64,000 nt of DNA, from the NCBI GenBank assembly GCA_964615335.1, contig CAZTMT010000011.1, positions 59,989 through 123,988 on the forward strand, in the 5' to 3' direction. Position 1 is the first letter of the stretch; each line of letters opens with the position of its first letter. A program made the position numbers and the translations under genes. Below, piece by piece: positions 43,352 to 51,396 of the stretch. Origin of the DNA: HR10 sp964615335. Its GTDB lineage: Bacteria > Acidobacteriota > Blastocatellia > HR10. Below the pieces are notes generated by a model. The model worked only from the letters and a program-made list of their open reading frames with translations. It was not told the DNA's origin and ran no database searches.

Positions 43352-45001
43352 TTATGTCCGCGTCCAATCAAACTCGGGTCGCTCGGGCCGGCCGTACAGG
43401 ACTAAAGCACCTCGCTCGCCGACAGCGTTCGGACGCTGAAAGATCCAGTTCTGCCATGCCGACAATCGCCCGAAGATCTTAGTTTCCAACGTCTCAGGTC
43501 CCGCAAAACGCAGATTCGCTTCCATTCCGGTCAGCGCATCCGGAGAGAGACTGGCCCGCTCTTCGATGGCCACGCGCACCGAGTCTTCCCAGTCCAGCTC
43601 ATCCAGAACGACGGTAGCAATTCCATTTCGCTCCGCCTGCTCCGCCGTCATAGGCTGGCGCTGTTGGGCGACCTCGATCGCCCGTTCTGGCTCACCGAGC
43701 AGCCGCGTGGCCAATCGGCTCAGACCATTGCCCATCGGGAGCAATCCTCCGTTCACATCCGTGAGAGCCACTCGCACGTGGGGACTGTCGAGCATGTAGA
43801 TGCGATCGGCAGCCAGCGCCAGCTCAAGCAGGCTCCCGGCAAAACACGATCCCTCATCAATGAGGGCAAAGAAACTCTTGGCGGTCACGTCCATCCGCTT
43901 CAGCGTGCGACGCATCAGCAGGAGCACCTCGCGAACAAACCAGTCATCCCGATGTGCCGACAGTTGCTCATCGAGCCGGATGACGCGGCTCATGTCACCT
44001 CGTGTAGAAATCAGAACCAGATTGATCTTCGGATAATGAAAACGGAGTCGTAGCAGTGCATCATCCAACTCACGGAACAGCCGAAGCGGATACCATTCGG
44101 AACCCAGTTGGCTCGGCTCACTCGGAATGTCCGGGACATATTCCGGGCCCTCAATTTCGATTCGCGCTACTCGAGCAGTCTCTTCCAGCAAAAGGCGCAA
44201 GTGGCGATAGCGCACTTCATTCTCAGTAATCTCCGGCGCCAGCGGTTCAAGCCGAACACCTCGACGCGGACGCGGCTTGCGCGCCAGCTCTCGAGCCCGC
44301 GCTTCTACGGCCCGAGCGAATTCTGATGGGGGATACACGGCATCTACGAGCCCCCAGTCCACAGCCCGCTGTCCTTTCACTCCCTCAGCCAGCGTTACGA
44401 AGATATCGGCTCGATCGCGGCGCACCCGGCGCTTGTCCACCAGGCGCGTCAACCCGCCCGTACCGGGTAACACGGCCAGATAGGGTATCTCCGGCAATGA
44501 GACCGCAGAGCGACGATCATCAATGAGGATGATCTCCTCACATGCCAGTGCCAATTCGTAGCCGCCACCACTGGCCGTACCGTTGAGGGCCGCAATGTAG
44601 GTTTGACCGCTCTCCCGTGTTGCCTCTTCGATGGCGAGTCGCGTCTCATTGGTGTACTTGCAGAAGTTCACTTTGAACGAATGACTCGCCGAGGCCAACA
44701 TGAAAATGTTGGCTCCCGCTGAGAAAATCCCTTCTTTGGCGCTCGTAATGATCACCGCCCCTACTTCCGGATGCTCGAAGCGTAACCGGTTGACAGCATC
44801 AGCCAATTCGATATCGACGCCCAGATCGTAGGAATTCAACTTCAGCTTATAGCCGGCATGTAGACCTCCCTCCTCCTGAACATCCAACAGAATACGCGCA
44901 ATCTCTCCTTCAACTTCAAGCTTGATATGCCGGTAATGGCTGGGGTCAGTCTCGAAACTGAACGGCTCGATCATCCGGGATTGCATGCTGATAGCGCCCA
45001 T
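43352..45001 (-). CDS. boxC: Benzoyl-CoA-dihydrodiol lyase, BoxC-like
   Basis: I chose the ATG at 45001 (MGAISMQSRM) because TTGAGGAA lies upstream; a TTG four codons earlier is possible. The 549-residue protein contains two enoyl-CoA-hydratase-like halves. The first has GIFSAGANIFMLASAS and NGTASGGGYELALACEE, in separate parts with the oxyanion-hole glycines. The second has DEGSCFAGSLLELALAAD. This architecture and length match BoxC, which hydrolytically opens the benzoyl-CoA epoxide to an aldehyde CoA ester and formate. It is the first gene of its operon, behind the promoter at 45175-45203. Confidence 0.92.
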   Translation of the reverse strand: MGAISMQSRMIEPFSFETDPSHYRHIKLEVEGEIARILLDVQEEGGLHAGYKLKLNSYDLGVDIELADAVNRLRFEHPEVGAVIITSAKEGIFSAGANIFMLASASHSFKVNFCKYTNETRLAIEEATRESGQTYIAALNGTASGGGYELALACEEIILIDDRRSAVSLPEIPYLAVLPGTGGLTRLVDKRRVRRDRADIFVTLAEGVKGQRAVDWGLVDAVYPPSEFARAVEARARELARKPRPRRGVRLEPLAPEITENEVRYRHLRLLLEETARVARIEIEGPEYVPDIPSEPSQLGSEWYPLRLFRELDDALLRLRFHYPKINLVLISTRGDMSRVIRLDEQLSAHRDDWFVREVLLLMRRTLKRMDVTAKSFFALIDEGSCFAGSLLELALAADRIYMLDSPHVRVALTDVNGGLLPMGNGLSRLATRLLGEPERAIEVAQQRQPMTAEQAERNGIATVVLDELDWEDSVRVAIEERASLSPDALTGMEANLRFAGPETLETKIFGRLSAWQNWIFQRPNAVGERGALVLYGRPERPEFDWTRT

Positions 45002-45168
45002 ATAGTTCCTCAATTCATTGCCCTAACATGCAAGCTACCGCCCTTAGGGTCCTGAGCCCCTCAGCGAAAGCATAACGTACTACACCGCTCCATATCGCCC
45101 GGCTTGGAAAAGGGGGAGGGATTTTCTGCTTCCCTACCGCCCACTTCCCCGTCCGGTTCTACAACAGA

Positions 45169-45184
45169 GGTCTAAGTTTAGACC
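45169..45184. promoter_or_regulatory. Palindromic operator overlapping the box promoter
   Basis: The perfect palindrome GGTCTAAGTTTAGACC has 7-base arms around GT. It covers the -10 box of the promoter described next, the usual position for a repressor. The nearby GntR regulator is the obvious candidate binder, which is inference. Confidence 0.6.
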
Positions 45185-45203
45185 TTATTCTTTTTGTTGT
45201 CAA
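45175..45203 (-). promoter_or_regulatory. Sigma-70-type promoter of the box/CoA-transferase/ubiD operon
   Basis: On the minus strand a perfect -35 box TTGACA (45198-45203) is followed by a 17-base spacer and the -10 box TAAACT (45175-45180). It is the best promoter match in the window. Confidence 0.65.
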
Positions 45204-45303
45204 GGGTCCACAAACGAGCAAGGCGTCCAGACGCCCATCAGCGGGGGAACCCCGTCGGGGGGCTCACGGACCCTGGGAGCTGAACCGAATAAGCGGGGGG
45301 AAT

Positions 45304-45330
45304 AAAACCGAGGGGAGCCTACTGGCTCCC
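45304..45330 (-). terminator. Intrinsic terminator of the meta-pathway operon
   Basis: On the minus strand GGGAGCC-AGTA-GGCTCCC (45313-45330) forms a perfect 7-bp stem, followed by CTCGGTTTTATT. It lies about 50 bases past the stop of the semialdehyde dehydrogenase gene. Confidence 0.7.
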
Positions 45331-45382
45331 TGCAAAGGGGGATGGAAGAGGGATGAAGGGCGTCCCACGCCGCTCCGGACCG

Positions 45383-46810
45383 TCAGATTTCGATCACGAC
45401 GGCTTTGGGTTCGGTGAAAAATTCTCGACTGAACAAACCGCCTTCGCGCCCAACGCCAGAATCGCCAACGCCTCCAAAGGGCGCCCGGAGATCGCGAATG
45501 AAGAAGCAATTCACCCACACCGTGCCCGCCTTCAAGGCCGCAGATACCCGATGCGCCCGCCGCAGATTTTCCGTAAACACCATCGCATTCAGACCGTAGG
45601 GTGTGTCATTGGCGAGCGAGATGGCCTCCTCCTCTGTTGAGAAGGGGGTCACGACAACAATGGGTCCGAAAATTTCTTCTCGACAGACGCGCGAGTGGGT
45701 CGGCAGGTTCACCACGACCGTCGGCTTGACGATCCAACCCTCGCCGATTCCTCCGGTGAGCACCTTCCCTCCGTCTCGCTCGATGACTTCAAAATAGCTG
45801 GCCACCTTATGAAAATGCGTCTCCGAAGCCAGCGGGCCAATCTCCGTCTCTGGACGCATAGGATCTCCTATTTTCAGCGCATTGGCCGCTGCTACAAATC
45901 GTTCCAAAAATTCCTCGTATATAGGGGCCTCCACATACAGCCGACTGCCTGCAAGGCAAACCTGCCCGGCGTTAGTGAAAATCGCCTTGATGGACCACCT
46001 CACCGCCGTTTCCAAATCGGCATCGGCGAAGACGATATTGGCTCCCTTGCCGCCAAGCTCTAGACTCACGGGGATCAATCGTGCCGCCGCTGCGCGCATG
46101 ATCACCCGACCAGTGGTGGACTCACCTGTGAAAGTGATGCGATCAATGCCTGAAGATTCAGTCAGAAATTGGCCTGCTGAATCCGGTCCAAACCCATGAA
46201 CTACATTGAGCACTCCCGGTGGCATGCCTGCTTCAAGCGCCAGCTTAGCAAGTAGCGTCGCCGATGCCGGACTGTCCTCCGCTGGCTTGAGCACTACTGT
46301 ATTGCCCCATGCCAACGCCGGGGCCACTTTCCATGTCTCCAACATCAAGGGGAAATTCCAAGGGGTAATGGCCGCCACAACACCGGCCGGTTCATACCGA
46401 GTATAAATATGGTGGCCGCTGTCTGTGGGATACGTCTCAGCGCTAGCAAGCCGAGCGAAATCGGCGAAGAAGCGGAAATTCCATGCGGCGCGTGGAACGT
46501 CCTTAGTACGCATATCAGTGATCGGCTTACCCATGTCACGTGTGTCGGCCTGGCTGAGTTCCTCGCTATGCTTCTCGATCAAATCGGCCAGCCGATGCAA
46601 GATCGCGCCACGTTCTTTAAAGCCCATCCTCGGCCACGGTCCCTGGTCGAAGGCGCGACGAGCGGCGGCCACGGCGCGCTCGACATCCTCCCGCGATCCC
46701 AGCGCCACTTCCGCCCAAGGCTGACGCGTCCATGGATTGATCGTCAGAAAGCGACGACCATCAGCGGATTCGACTTCGCGACCATCAATAACATGACCAA
46801 TGAAATTCAT
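45383..46810 (-). CDS. dmpC: 2-Hydroxymuconic semialdehyde dehydrogenase
   Basis: This 475-residue ALDH-family enzyme has ITPWNFPLM, LELGGKGAN and NAGQVCLAGSRLYV carrying the conserved Asn, Glu and nucleophilic Cys. Among ALDHs the context decides: it is the last gene of an operon with the tautomerase and 4-oxalocrotonate decarboxylase, with which it shares a four-base overlap. It oxidises 2-hydroxymuconic semialdehyde to 2-hydroxymuconate (4-oxalocrotonate enol) with NAD. A 3,4-dehydroadipyl-CoA semialdehyde dehydrogenase role for the nearby Box route is a less likely alternative. Confidence 0.88.
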   Translation of the reverse strand: MNFIGHVIDGREVESADGRRFLTINPWTRQPWAEVALGSREDVERAVAAARRAFDQGPWPRMGFKERGAILHRLADLIEKHSEELSQADTRDMGKPITDMRTKDVPRAAWNFRFFADFARLASAETYPTDSGHHIYTRYEPAGVVAAITPWNFPLMLETWKVAPALAWGNTVVLKPAEDSPASATLLAKLALEAGMPPGVLNVVHGFGPDSAGQFLTESSGIDRITFTGESTTGRVIMRAAAARLIPVSLELGGKGANIVFADADLETAVRWSIKAIFTNAGQVCLAGSRLYVEAPIYEEFLERFVAAANALKIGDPMRPETEIGPLASETHFHKVASYFEVIERDGGKVLTGGIGEGWIVKPTVVVNLPTHSRVCREEIFGPIVVVTPFSTEEEAISLANDTPYGLNAMVFTENLRRAHRVSAALKAGTVWVNCFFIRDLRAPFGGVGDSGVGREGGLFSREFFTEPKAVVIEI

Positions 46811-47007
46811 CGTGACTTCCTCCTTCGTTCCGCAATGGTTTCATCCCCGGCAGCCCAGTGCGTTGCCGGGACTTCTCGCACAATGACACGAATAGATTCT
46901 TTTGGAGCATTAAGGCTGGCTTCCACAGCTTCCGTGATGGCGGAGATCAACGCTCGAATCTGCTCTGGCGTACGCCCCGCCACAAGTGTTATCTCCACTA
47001 ACGGCAT
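46807..47007 (-). CDS. dmpI: 4-Oxalocrotonate tautomerase
   Basis: This 66-residue protein has the catalytic amino-terminal Pro exposed after Met removal (PLVEITLVAGR). Arg11 and Arg39 of the family are present, and position 50 is Trp where the Pseudomonas enzyme has Phe (THWAAGDE). It converts 2-hydroxymuconate to 2-oxo-3-hexenedioate. GGGGGAG precedes the ATG and the stop overlaps the next gene by four bases. It is slightly longer at the C-terminus than the 62-residue mature enzyme. Confidence 0.9.
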   Translation of the reverse strand: MPLVEITLVAGRTPEQIRALISAITEAVEASLNAPKESIRVIVREVPATHWAAGDETIAERRRKSR

Positions 47008-47009
47008 CG

Positions 47010-47807
47010 TTAATCTCCCCCATGAATAGTAACCGTCCCAAGATGAGTGAAGCGCGCTCTAATCGTAGCCCCGGGCGCCACGGCCACGGCATTGGTTAAC
47101 CCCCCCGTCATGACAATCCAGCCGGCTTCTACCGCCAGATTGCGTTCGGCCAGCGCATTGACAGCACGGGCTACAGCTTCAGCGGGATGCCCTTGCACCT
47201 CCGCACCAGTCGCTGTGGCGATAATCGTGCCGTTCACTTCCAGGACACATCCTTCGCGCGCCAGATCCAAAGCCGAAGGTCGCACGCGCACACGACCCAG
47301 CACATAGAAGGCCGCCGAGGCATTGTCGGCTACCACATCAGGTAGCGTGAAGCGAAAGTTCTCGTACCGGCTGTCAATGATCTCAATTCCAGCACACACG
47401 CACTCTGTCGCCTGGAGCACCGCCTCAGCTGTCACACCAGGCCCCACCAATCGCCGGCGCATTATAAAAACAATCTCTGGTTCGGCGCGCGGGTGTATAA
47501 GCTTTTCTCGCGGCAACGACACGCCATCAGGCAACTGCATGGCATCGGTGAGCCAGCCGGTGATGGGAGAATGAATCCCCATCTGTCCCTGCTTGGCCGG
47601 TGAAGTGAGGCCAAGCTTGACCCCAACCACCCTTTCCCCACGAGCCAGACGATATCGCACGACTTCGGCTTGAATAGCATAAGCCTCGGCCAAGTTGAGA
47701 TCCTCCCATTTCCCAGTCAATGGCGCAACAGGTCTCCGCAGCTCCGCCGCTTCGGACAGCCGCTTGGCTGCCTGGAGAATCCGATCTCTCAGGCGCGCTG
47801 GACTCAT
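47010..47807 (-). CDS. dmpH: 4-Oxalocrotonate decarboxylase (DmpH/XylI type)
   Basis: This 265-residue protein belongs to the hydratase/decarboxylase family. Metal-ligand residues lie in HPRAEPEIVF. The segment IIDSRYENFRFTLPDVVADNASA (two parts: DSRYENF and LPDVVADNAS) matches decarboxylases; the homologous oxopentenoate hydratases carry a DWxI segment there. VGVKLGLTSPAKQGQMG is another family mark. It decarboxylates the oxo form of 4-oxalocrotonate to 2-oxopent-4-enoate. The separate hydratase partner is not in the window. The start overlaps the hydrolase stop by four bases. Confidence 0.85.
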   Translation of the reverse strand: MSPARLRDRILQAAKRLSEAAELRRPVAPLTGKWEDLNLAEAYAIQAEVVRYRLARGERVVGVKLGLTSPAKQGQMGIHSPITGWLTDAMQLPDGVSLPREKLIHPRAEPEIVFIMRRRLVGPGVTAEAVLQATECVCAGIEIIDSRYENFRFTLPDVVADNASAAFYVLGRVRVRPSALDLAREGCVLEVNGTIIATATGAEVQGHPAEAVARAVNALAERNLAVEAGWIVMTGGLTNAVAVAPGATIRARFTHLGTVTIHGGD

Positions 47808-48661
47808 GACGTTTCTCGAAAAAAGTTAAGCAACAAGCGATGGAAACGCTCGCTATATTCGATCTGTGCCCAATGGCTACAGCGCCCAAATACATGCAAC
47901 TGGACATCACCACCCAAATGGCCCAGGAGGTAATAACTTGTCTCAAGCGGCACAATAGGATCATCCCGTCCATGTATAAGCAGAACAGGATGAGTGATTC
48001 GCTTCAGCAGGGTATCAGCTACGACGATTTCGTCCAGGATCTTCTGCCGAGGTGCCGGGAACATAGCCGTATACGACCGCCTCACCTCCGGCCTCATCGC
48101 TGCTTCATACCGCACCCGGACAATCTCTTCCAATCGGTCCTCGATGAGCCTTTCACCATACGCAAACCAGGTGATAATCTGGGCCATTCGGCGCGGTGAG
48201 GGATCATCATAAAAACCCCAGATTAAGTCCAGCTCACGCGTTAAGCGCACAGGGACTCCTACCGGTCCCATAAGCACCACCCGATCAAAGCGATCCGGCC
48301 ACTCCGTCAGCAGATGAAGAGCTACTGCCCCACCCATCGAGTTTCCCACCAAATGAGCCTTGCTCACCTTCAACCTATCAAGTAGAGCTATTATTTGCTC
48401 AATCCACAAGCGCATCCACCGCATTATGCCAAGAGGGGGTGGGTCAGGGTGCGCACTTTGACCGAAACCTACTAAGTCTGGAGCTAGACAGTCAAAATGG
48501 TCTCCCAAAACGGAGAGGGCCTGCCACCAGTTAGACCACGCAGTGGCCCCGGGACCAGAACCATGTAAAAAGAGGACCACTCCTGATTGGCCTTCCCCAG
48601 CTCTGTTGAGGAACGTAGTGTAGGGGCTGTCGCGTATCAAGTAGGAGGTTGATTCGGCCAT
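47804..48661 (-). CDS. dmpD: meta-Cleavage product hydrolase (2-hydroxymuconic semialdehyde hydrolase type)
   Basis: This protein has 285 residues from the ATG at 48661, with GAGGGAA upstream; a TTG five codons earlier would start inside that site. The alpha/beta-hydrolase core shows LHGSGPGATAWSNW, the nucleophile Ser108 in GNSMGG, the acid in IHGRDDPIVP and the His in CSHWAQIE. The HGSGPGA loop is characteristic of MCP hydrolases (DmpD, XylF, BphD, TodF). It hydrolyses ring-cleavage products with a ketone end, giving 2-hydroxypenta-2,4-dienoate and an acid. Confidence 0.9.
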   Translation of the reverse strand: MAESTSYLIRDSPYTTFLNRAGEGQSGVVLFLHGSGPGATAWSNWWQALSVLGDHFDCLAPDLVGFGQSAHPDPPPLGIMRWMRLWIEQIIALLDRLKVSKAHLVGNSMGGAVALHLLTEWPDRFDRVVLMGPVGVPVRLTRELDLIWGFYDDPSPRRMAQIITWFAYGERLIEDRLEEIVRVRYEAAMRPEVRRSYTAMFPAPRQKILDEIVVADTLLKRITHPVLLIHGRDDPIVPLETSYYLLGHLGGDVQLHVFGRCSHWAQIEYSERFHRLLLNFFRETS

Positions 48662-48809
48662 ATCCGGTTCCCTCAATTGTAGCCGGATCCTTCAGGCACG
48701 CGCTACTCAGACCTAACGCGATGGTTCACCATCTGTGCGCTGGCATGTGCGGTAACCCAACGCCGATTACAGCACCTTGGCTTCATGGAGTCCTTCGGCA
48801 CCGACGGTC

Positions 48810-49376
48810 TTATTCGAAAGCGAAGGCGACCTTCTGGCTCCAGACGCTCTGCGGATAGTTGGCCCTCAACCGGCTCCAGGCTTCCTTCGCTTGGCTGAAG
48901 TCACCACTCGCTTTGTATCGGCATACACCCACCCAATACTGAGCCGCAGGCGCCACCTCGGCCTGCGGATAGCGATCAACTATATCCTGGTAGAGATAGG
49001 CCGCGGCCTCAAAATGACCTCGATTGAACTCGACCTGGGCCCGGCCGAACGCCAACTGAGGCACAAACTCCTCTGGAGGAAGATAACCAACGAACCGGTA
49101 ATGCTCTTTTGCCTCTGAGTCAGCAACTATCAATGTTGGCGTCCACCCCACATGAAACTTCTGAGCAAGTACAGGTGTTCGTTCGACCAGGATTTTGACC
49201 GAAACGAAGTGCTGAGAGAGGAAAGAAGCAACACGCTCGTCAGGATAGGTTCTGGCATCCAGCCAGACACATGCTCCTCACCTCGGTGCCAAACTGAAAT
49301 CCAAAAAGATAAGTTTGTCCTGCTTCCTCGACTCTGTCAACGCCTGATCGAAGGTGAGCCAATCGACTTTGCTCAT
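48810..49376 (-). CDS. Candidate selenocysteine-containing thioredoxin-like/TPR protein (in-frame UGA)
   Basis: The ATG at 49376 has TGGAGGTGG four bases upstream. Thirty-two codons follow (MSKVDWLTFDQ... LIFLDFSLAPR), then an in-frame TGA (49278-49280), then an unbroken same-frame continuation GACVWLDARTYPDERV to the stop at 48810. Read through, the product has 188 residues. The UGA falls on the first Cys of the thioredoxin CxxC, giving UGAC (residues 33-36). The cis-Pro motif WTPTL follows at the usual distance, then a helical repeat region (YLYQDIVDRYP, AAQYWVGVCRYK) like TPRs. A stem-loop matching a bacterial SECIS follows the UGA. The alternative is a nonsense mutation. Confidence 0.72.
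49251..49267 (-). promoter_or_regulatory. Bacterial SECIS-like hairpin downstream of the UGA
   Basis: On the transcript UCUGGC-UGGAU-GCCAGA forms a perfect 6-bp stem with a 5-base apical loop. The loop GG lies 18-19 bases after the UGA. In E. coli fdhF, counting its sequence from memory, the loop GG lies at 19-20. A GG in the first bases of the loop is the key bSECIS feature. Confidence 0.65.
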
Positions 49377-49439
49377 AGTTCCACCTCCATACCAGAAAAA
49401 TCGGAACGCTTCCAAAGAACGGTTCAGCTCCTGGTCTCG

Positions 49440-51308
49440 CTAGAATTTGAATAAGAATCCCGCTCGGAGACGAAACACCGTGGGGTTTGTTCCCGGCAAT
49501 TGGTTGAAGCCGAAGCTATTGGGCTGAGCTAAAGCGGGGAAGTTCGGCCGGTTAATACTGTGGCCATCGTATGTCGCAAGATCACTGAGCCCAGGCAGTC
49601 GGGGATCATAATCCTGGGATACCAAGAGATTCACAAACTGGGTGACATACTTGTTAATCTGGTAATTGAGACGCACTTGATGGCCACGGATATTGGTCGC
49701 CAGCTCATCGCTGTTCACGAAATCAAGCGTGGCGTTGCTGGCGATGGCGATGAAGCGATAGCCGAGATCAATACGCGATTTGGCAGCATCACCCAGTTGC
49801 CATCCTATGATATACCCATCACGGCGGGCGCCGATGTCCGTGGGCGTCGCTTGGCCTGTTTCCGTATTCAATTGAATGAGCCTATTGGTGGCGCCCAGAT
49901 TTCGGACCCAGTCGGCGAGAAAGCTGACTGGCCACTTTTGATCGCTGCGCAACATCACCTTCCCAAACACGTTCAACAAGCGATACTTCTCGCTGTAACC
50001 GGTTCCTGCCAAAAAGAGGGAATATAGCCCCGAACTGAGATCGGCCACTCCATTTCGATCTACTGGCAGGATCTTAGGCAGGTTCGTATTGATCCCATCT
50101 GGGAAAGAGTAGAGCTTCACGCCGTTGACGCCAAATCCGCTGGCCCCGATGGCCAGGGCAGCATCATCTATGTTCAGGACATTGATGTACGTGACGTCGA
50201 ATCTGAGAGCGGTGCTCTTCCCGGCCGTGAAATTCCCTTCAAGCTGAACGCCAAGAGCACTGGTTCGAGGCGATCCGACTAAGGATATCTCGTTGGTAAG
50301 CCCTCCCGCGTCGATCCCAGGCAGATTCGGGATCTCGGTCGGTGACGTGAGTCGACGAGCCTTTATGCCATCGTCCACGCCTGTGAAGAGGGAGGTGTTA
50401 GAAATAATGAACCAGAAGGGGACGAATTTGATGCTTCCTTTTCTCACGCGAAACATGTTAATATCTGCTATGGCCGCGCCACCTAAATCCTCAGAGAGGA
50501 CGAGGCCAGTCTCCAGGGCTAGGGGATTGGTCGTTTTTCCAGTGAAGAGGATATTATTGTAATCCTCACTGCGATAGGCGTGATAGGTGAGGAATACATG
50601 ATCGAGCCGAATTCCTCGCTTAAAGACGGCATCGGCCATCGGCGTCCAGCTGCTGTTGCTTACGCTGCTGCCACCAGAAGAGAGCCGAAGTTCATAACCC
50701 AGCCGATCCGTGATACTGCCCCGAATACCTAATTTTACTTTCATCTCCGGGGCGTTAAAAAAGGGCGCAAACCCTTTGAGGGCTGGCGCTCCAGGAGGGA
50801 GATGTCCGACCACTGAAGGCTGGTCATGCAGCAATGAGTGCCAACGGAATCCAACTTCGCCGAAGAATTGAAACTTGCGAAACTGTTCTTCCATTTGCCC
50901 TTGGATTTCAGCCTTCTGCGGTGGGGTCATTGAACCAGGGGAAGTTGCAGAGGCGGTGATCGACGGTGGCTCGGAGGCCCCCTTAGGGGCGTTTCTCTCC
51001 AGTTCCTCCACGCGCCTTCGCAGCTCTGCATTTTCGCGCTCTAAGGCGCCGATTCGTTCTATGAGCTGTTTCAAGGCTTCGACGGAAGCAGAGACGACGC
51101 CAGCTTCGGAAGCCGAAAGCTCATGGCGAGGAGTGGCCGCAACCGAGATGTTGTTTTTCTCGGATTCGGCGGGTCTCTCACCTTTGGACAGGAGCTTCGT
51201 TGCTTCCTCGCGTTTCGCTTCAGCACCGATTTGCTGAGAAAGCGCAGGCACTGGGCTCACAACAAGGATGAAAATCATAGAAAGTACTTTCAACGAGATA
51301 TGTTTCAT
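49440..51308 (-). CDS. Outer-membrane porin with N-terminal coiled coil
   Basis: This 622-residue protein has a signal peptide (MKHISLKVLSMIFILVVSP, ending near ALSQQ). A heptad segment with ALKQLIERIGALERENAEL and RRRVEELERN (about 78-106) could trimerise. A long beta-rich region follows, ending in GFLFKF, the C-terminal Phe signature of outer-membrane barrels. It resembles putative porins of the Acidobacteriota/Planctomycetes type. GGAGGAGGAC precedes the ATG. It probably admits a catabolic substrate; which one is unknown. Confidence 0.82.
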   Translation of the reverse strand: MKHISLKVLSMIFILVVSPVPALSQQIGAEAKREEATKLLSKGERPAESEKNNISVAATPRHELSASEAGVVSASVEALKQLIERIGALERENAELRRRVEELERNAPKGASEPPSITASATSPGSMTPPQKAEIQGQMEEQFRKFQFFGEVGFRWHSLLHDQPSVVGHLPPGAPALKGFAPFFNAPEMKVKLGIRGSITDRLGYELRLSSGGSSVSNSSWTPMADAVFKRGIRLDHVFLTYHAYRSEDYNNILFTGKTTNPLALETGLVLSEDLGGAAIADINMFRVRKGSIKFVPFWFIISNTSLFTGVDDGIKARRLTSPTEIPNLPGIDAGGLTNEISLVGSPRTSALGVQLEGNFTAGKSTALRFDVTYINVLNIDDAALAIGASGFGVNGVKLYSFPDGINTNLPKILPVDRNGVADLSSGLYSLFLAGTGYSEKYRLLNVFGKVMLRSDQKWPVSFLADWVRNLGATNRLIQLNTETGQATPTDIGARRDGYIIGWQLGDAAKSRIDLGYRFIAIASNATLDFVNSDELATNIRGHQVRLNYQINKYVTQFVNLLVSQDYDPRLPGLSDLATYDGHSINRPNFPALAQPNSFGFNQLPGTNPTVFRLRAGFLFKF

Positions 51309-51396
51309 GTTGTCCTCCTCCTTATAGTTTTCCCGTTAGCTTTCTCACTCCTTCGGTAATGGCTCCCTCCAACAAAAATCGTATTAGTCGTTCACC

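Larger units (their letters stand above)
45002..45382. other. 381-base regulatory interval between boxC and the meta-pathway operon
   Basis: No gene is seen. The interval holds, from right to left, the terminator of the meta-pathway operon (45304-45330), a further inverted repeat GGCGTC-CA-GACGCC (45222-45235), and the box promoter with operator (45169-45203). The stretch 45002-45168 is the probable 5' untranslated leader of boxC, about 165 bases long, with no riboswitch I recognise. Confidence 0.6.

Noticed and set aside
45383..46810. BoxD (3,4-dehydroadipyl-CoA semialdehyde dehydrogenase) identity for the aldehyde dehydrogenase
   Set aside because: The gene is coupled to the 4-oxalocrotonate tautomerase and decarboxylase genes and separated from boxBC by a terminator and promoter, so the hydroxymuconic semialdehyde role fits better.
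47010..47807. 2-Oxopent-4-enoate hydratase identity
   Set aside because: The RYENF...LPDVVADNAS segment is the decarboxylase form; the hydratase family has a different sequence there.
48720..48733. Palindrome GATGGTTCACCATC upstream of the meta-cleavage hydrolase
   Set aside because: Perfect 6-base arms but no promoter elements could be placed next to it and no second copy was found, so I did not call it an operator.
49152..49454. Plus-strand frame over the region upstream of the thioredoxin-like gene
   Set aside because: The minus strand has a ribosome site, a start and a thioredoxin-like reading through a UGA; the plus frame has none of these.
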